Assembly (NCBI GenBank): GCA_023453335.1
Contig: JAEXTU010000230.1
Location: 1 to 5,992, forward strand
Source of the DNA: Pseudomonadota bacterium
Lineage (GTDB): Bacteria > Desulfobacterota > Desulfovibrionia > Desulfovibrionales > Desulfovibrionaceae
Length of the DNA stretch: 5,992 bases
Direction: 5' to 3'
The translations under genes were made by a program, and so were the position numbers. Position 1 is the stretch's first letter. Each line of letters starts with the position of its first letter. Below, one piece after another: positions 5,225 through 5,992 of the stretch. A model generated the notes under the pieces. That model was not told where the DNA came from. It did not search any database and saw only the letters and a program-made list of their open reading frames with translations.

Positions 5225-5962
5225 ATGAAACGCATTCTCTTGTCCCTGCTCGCCGTGCTCATGCTCGCCACCGCCGCCCAGGCCAAGACCGTCGTCTTCG
5301 CCTCGGACTGCACCTGGCCGCCCATGGAGATGACCGACGCCAACAAGCAGTGCGTGGGCTTCGGCCCTGACCTGGTGATGGCCATCGCCAAGGCCGGCGG
5401 CTTCAAGGCCGAGATCAAGAACACCGCCTGGGACGGCATCTTCGCGGGCCTGGGCATGGGCAAGTACCAGGCCATCTCCTCCTCGGTGTCCATCACCGAC
5501 GCGCGCAAGGGCCAGATGGACTTCTCCGAGCCCTACTTCGAGGTGAAGCAGGGCGTGGTGGTCAAGAAGGACGCCGCGGTCAAGGCCGAGGCCGACCTGA
5601 AGGGCAAGAACGTCGGCGCCCAGATCGGCACCACCGGCTACTTCGCCGCCCAGCGCATCGCCGGCGACAAGGCCAAGTCCTATGACGAAGTGGGCCTGGC
5701 CGTGGCCGACCTGGCCGCCGGCCGCCTGGACGCCGTCATCTGCGACGACGCCGTGGCCGCCGACTACGCCCTGAACAATCCCGAGTACAACAAGACCCTG
5801 GCCCTGGCCTTCCTGATCAAGCCCGAGAAGCCCGAATACCTGGGCTTCGCCGTGAAGAAGGGCGACAAGGACACCAAGGCCCTCATCGACAAGGGCCTCA
5901 AGGCCGTCAAGGCCAGCGGCGAGTACGACAAGATCTACAAGAAGTGGTTCGGCTCCAACTAG
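5225..5962 (+). CDS. Periplasmic polar amino acid-binding protein (solute-binding family 3)
   Basis: Periplasmic binding protein (245 aa) of an amino acid ABC importer, HisJ/GlnH type. Start ATG 5225 has a strong AGGAGGA 6 nt upstream. Residues 1-20 are a Sec signal peptide: MKR, hydrophobic core, cleavage after AQA20. The mature part shows WPPMEM (31-36), GFGPDL (45-50), WDGIFAGLGMGKYQAI (69-84), SITDARKGQMDFSEPY (89-104), GTTGYF (135-140), LDAVICDDAVAADY (168-181), and GEYDKIYKKWFG at the C-terminus. By alignment from memory to HisJ, R94 and the T136/T137 loop would hold the substrate carboxylate and D174 its amino group, which argues for an amino acid rather than a sugar. GFGPDL departs from the family signature G-F-[DE]-x-[DE]. 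C29 and C43 might form a disulfide. No transport partners are visible, and the gene appears to be a unit separate from the importer upstream. The specific amino acid cannot be told. Confidence 0.92.
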   Translation: MKRILLSLLAVLMLATAAQAKTVVFASDCTWPPMEMTDANKQCVGFGPDLVMAIAKAGGFKAEIKNTAWDGIFAGLGMGKYQAISSSVSITDARKGQMDFSEPYFEVKQGVVVKKDAAVKAEADLKGKNVGAQIGTTGYFAAQRIAGDKAKSYDEVGLAVADLAAGRLDAVICDDAVAADYALNNPEYNKTLALAFLIKPEKPEYLGFAVKKGDKDTKALIDKGLKAVKASGEYDKIYKKWFGSN

Positions 5963-5992
5963 TTCCGCTTGCCCTCTGCCTCCCCGGCCCGG
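5963..5992. other. Window end, nothing identifiable
   Basis: Thirty C-rich bases after the TAG stop. CCCCGGCCCGG at the very end could be the first arm of a terminator stem, but the window stops before any partner arm or T run. Confidence 0.3.

Noticed and set aside
1..5992. tRNA, rRNA, CRISPR array, insertion sequence or phage-like genes
   Set aside because: None seen: no spaced repeats, no transposase or integrase motifs, no terminal inverted repeats, and all coding space is taken by transport and salvage genes.

Overview
The window is GC-rich (roughly 70% by eye, with G or C at almost every third codon position). All genes read on the + strand. It is ordinary bacterial chromosome. Protein style, codon use and gene order would fit a high-GC Desulfovibrio-like deltaproteobacterium, but that placement is my impression and no marker gene here proves it.

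Layout: (1) 1-306, the 3' end of a xanthine-guanine phosphoribosyltransferase gene (gpt). (2) 307-414, a leader holding two mutually exclusive 9-bp hairpins. (3) 415-5066, a complete BMP-family (basic membrane protein / PnrA type) ABC importer: lipoprotein binding protein, permease 1, permease 2 and a double-NBD ATPase. The last three genes are packed with a 4-nt overlap and a 1-nt gap. (4) 5067-5224, a gap with hairpins but no clear promoter or terminator. (5) 5225-5962, a periplasmic solute-binding protein of the polar amino acid type (family 3). Its permease and ATPase partners, if adjacent, would lie past the window edge. The last 30 bases hold nothing I can call.

How the genes work together: the lipoprotein captures a nucleoside or purine base in the periplasm, the two permeases form the channel, and the ATPase (two NBDs in one chain) drives uptake. 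Gpt, just upstream, converts guanine, xanthine or hypoxanthine to the monophosphate with PRPP. Together they suggest a purine uptake and salvage locus. The substrate is inferred from family and neighbourhood.

I found no new system. The points worth a second look are: an overlapping hairpin pair in front of the lipoprotein gene, one arm of which covers part of its Shine-Dalgarno; a textbook intrinsic terminator lying inside the first codons of permease 1; and permease 2, which appears to lack a transmembrane helix that its neighbour permease 1 has.
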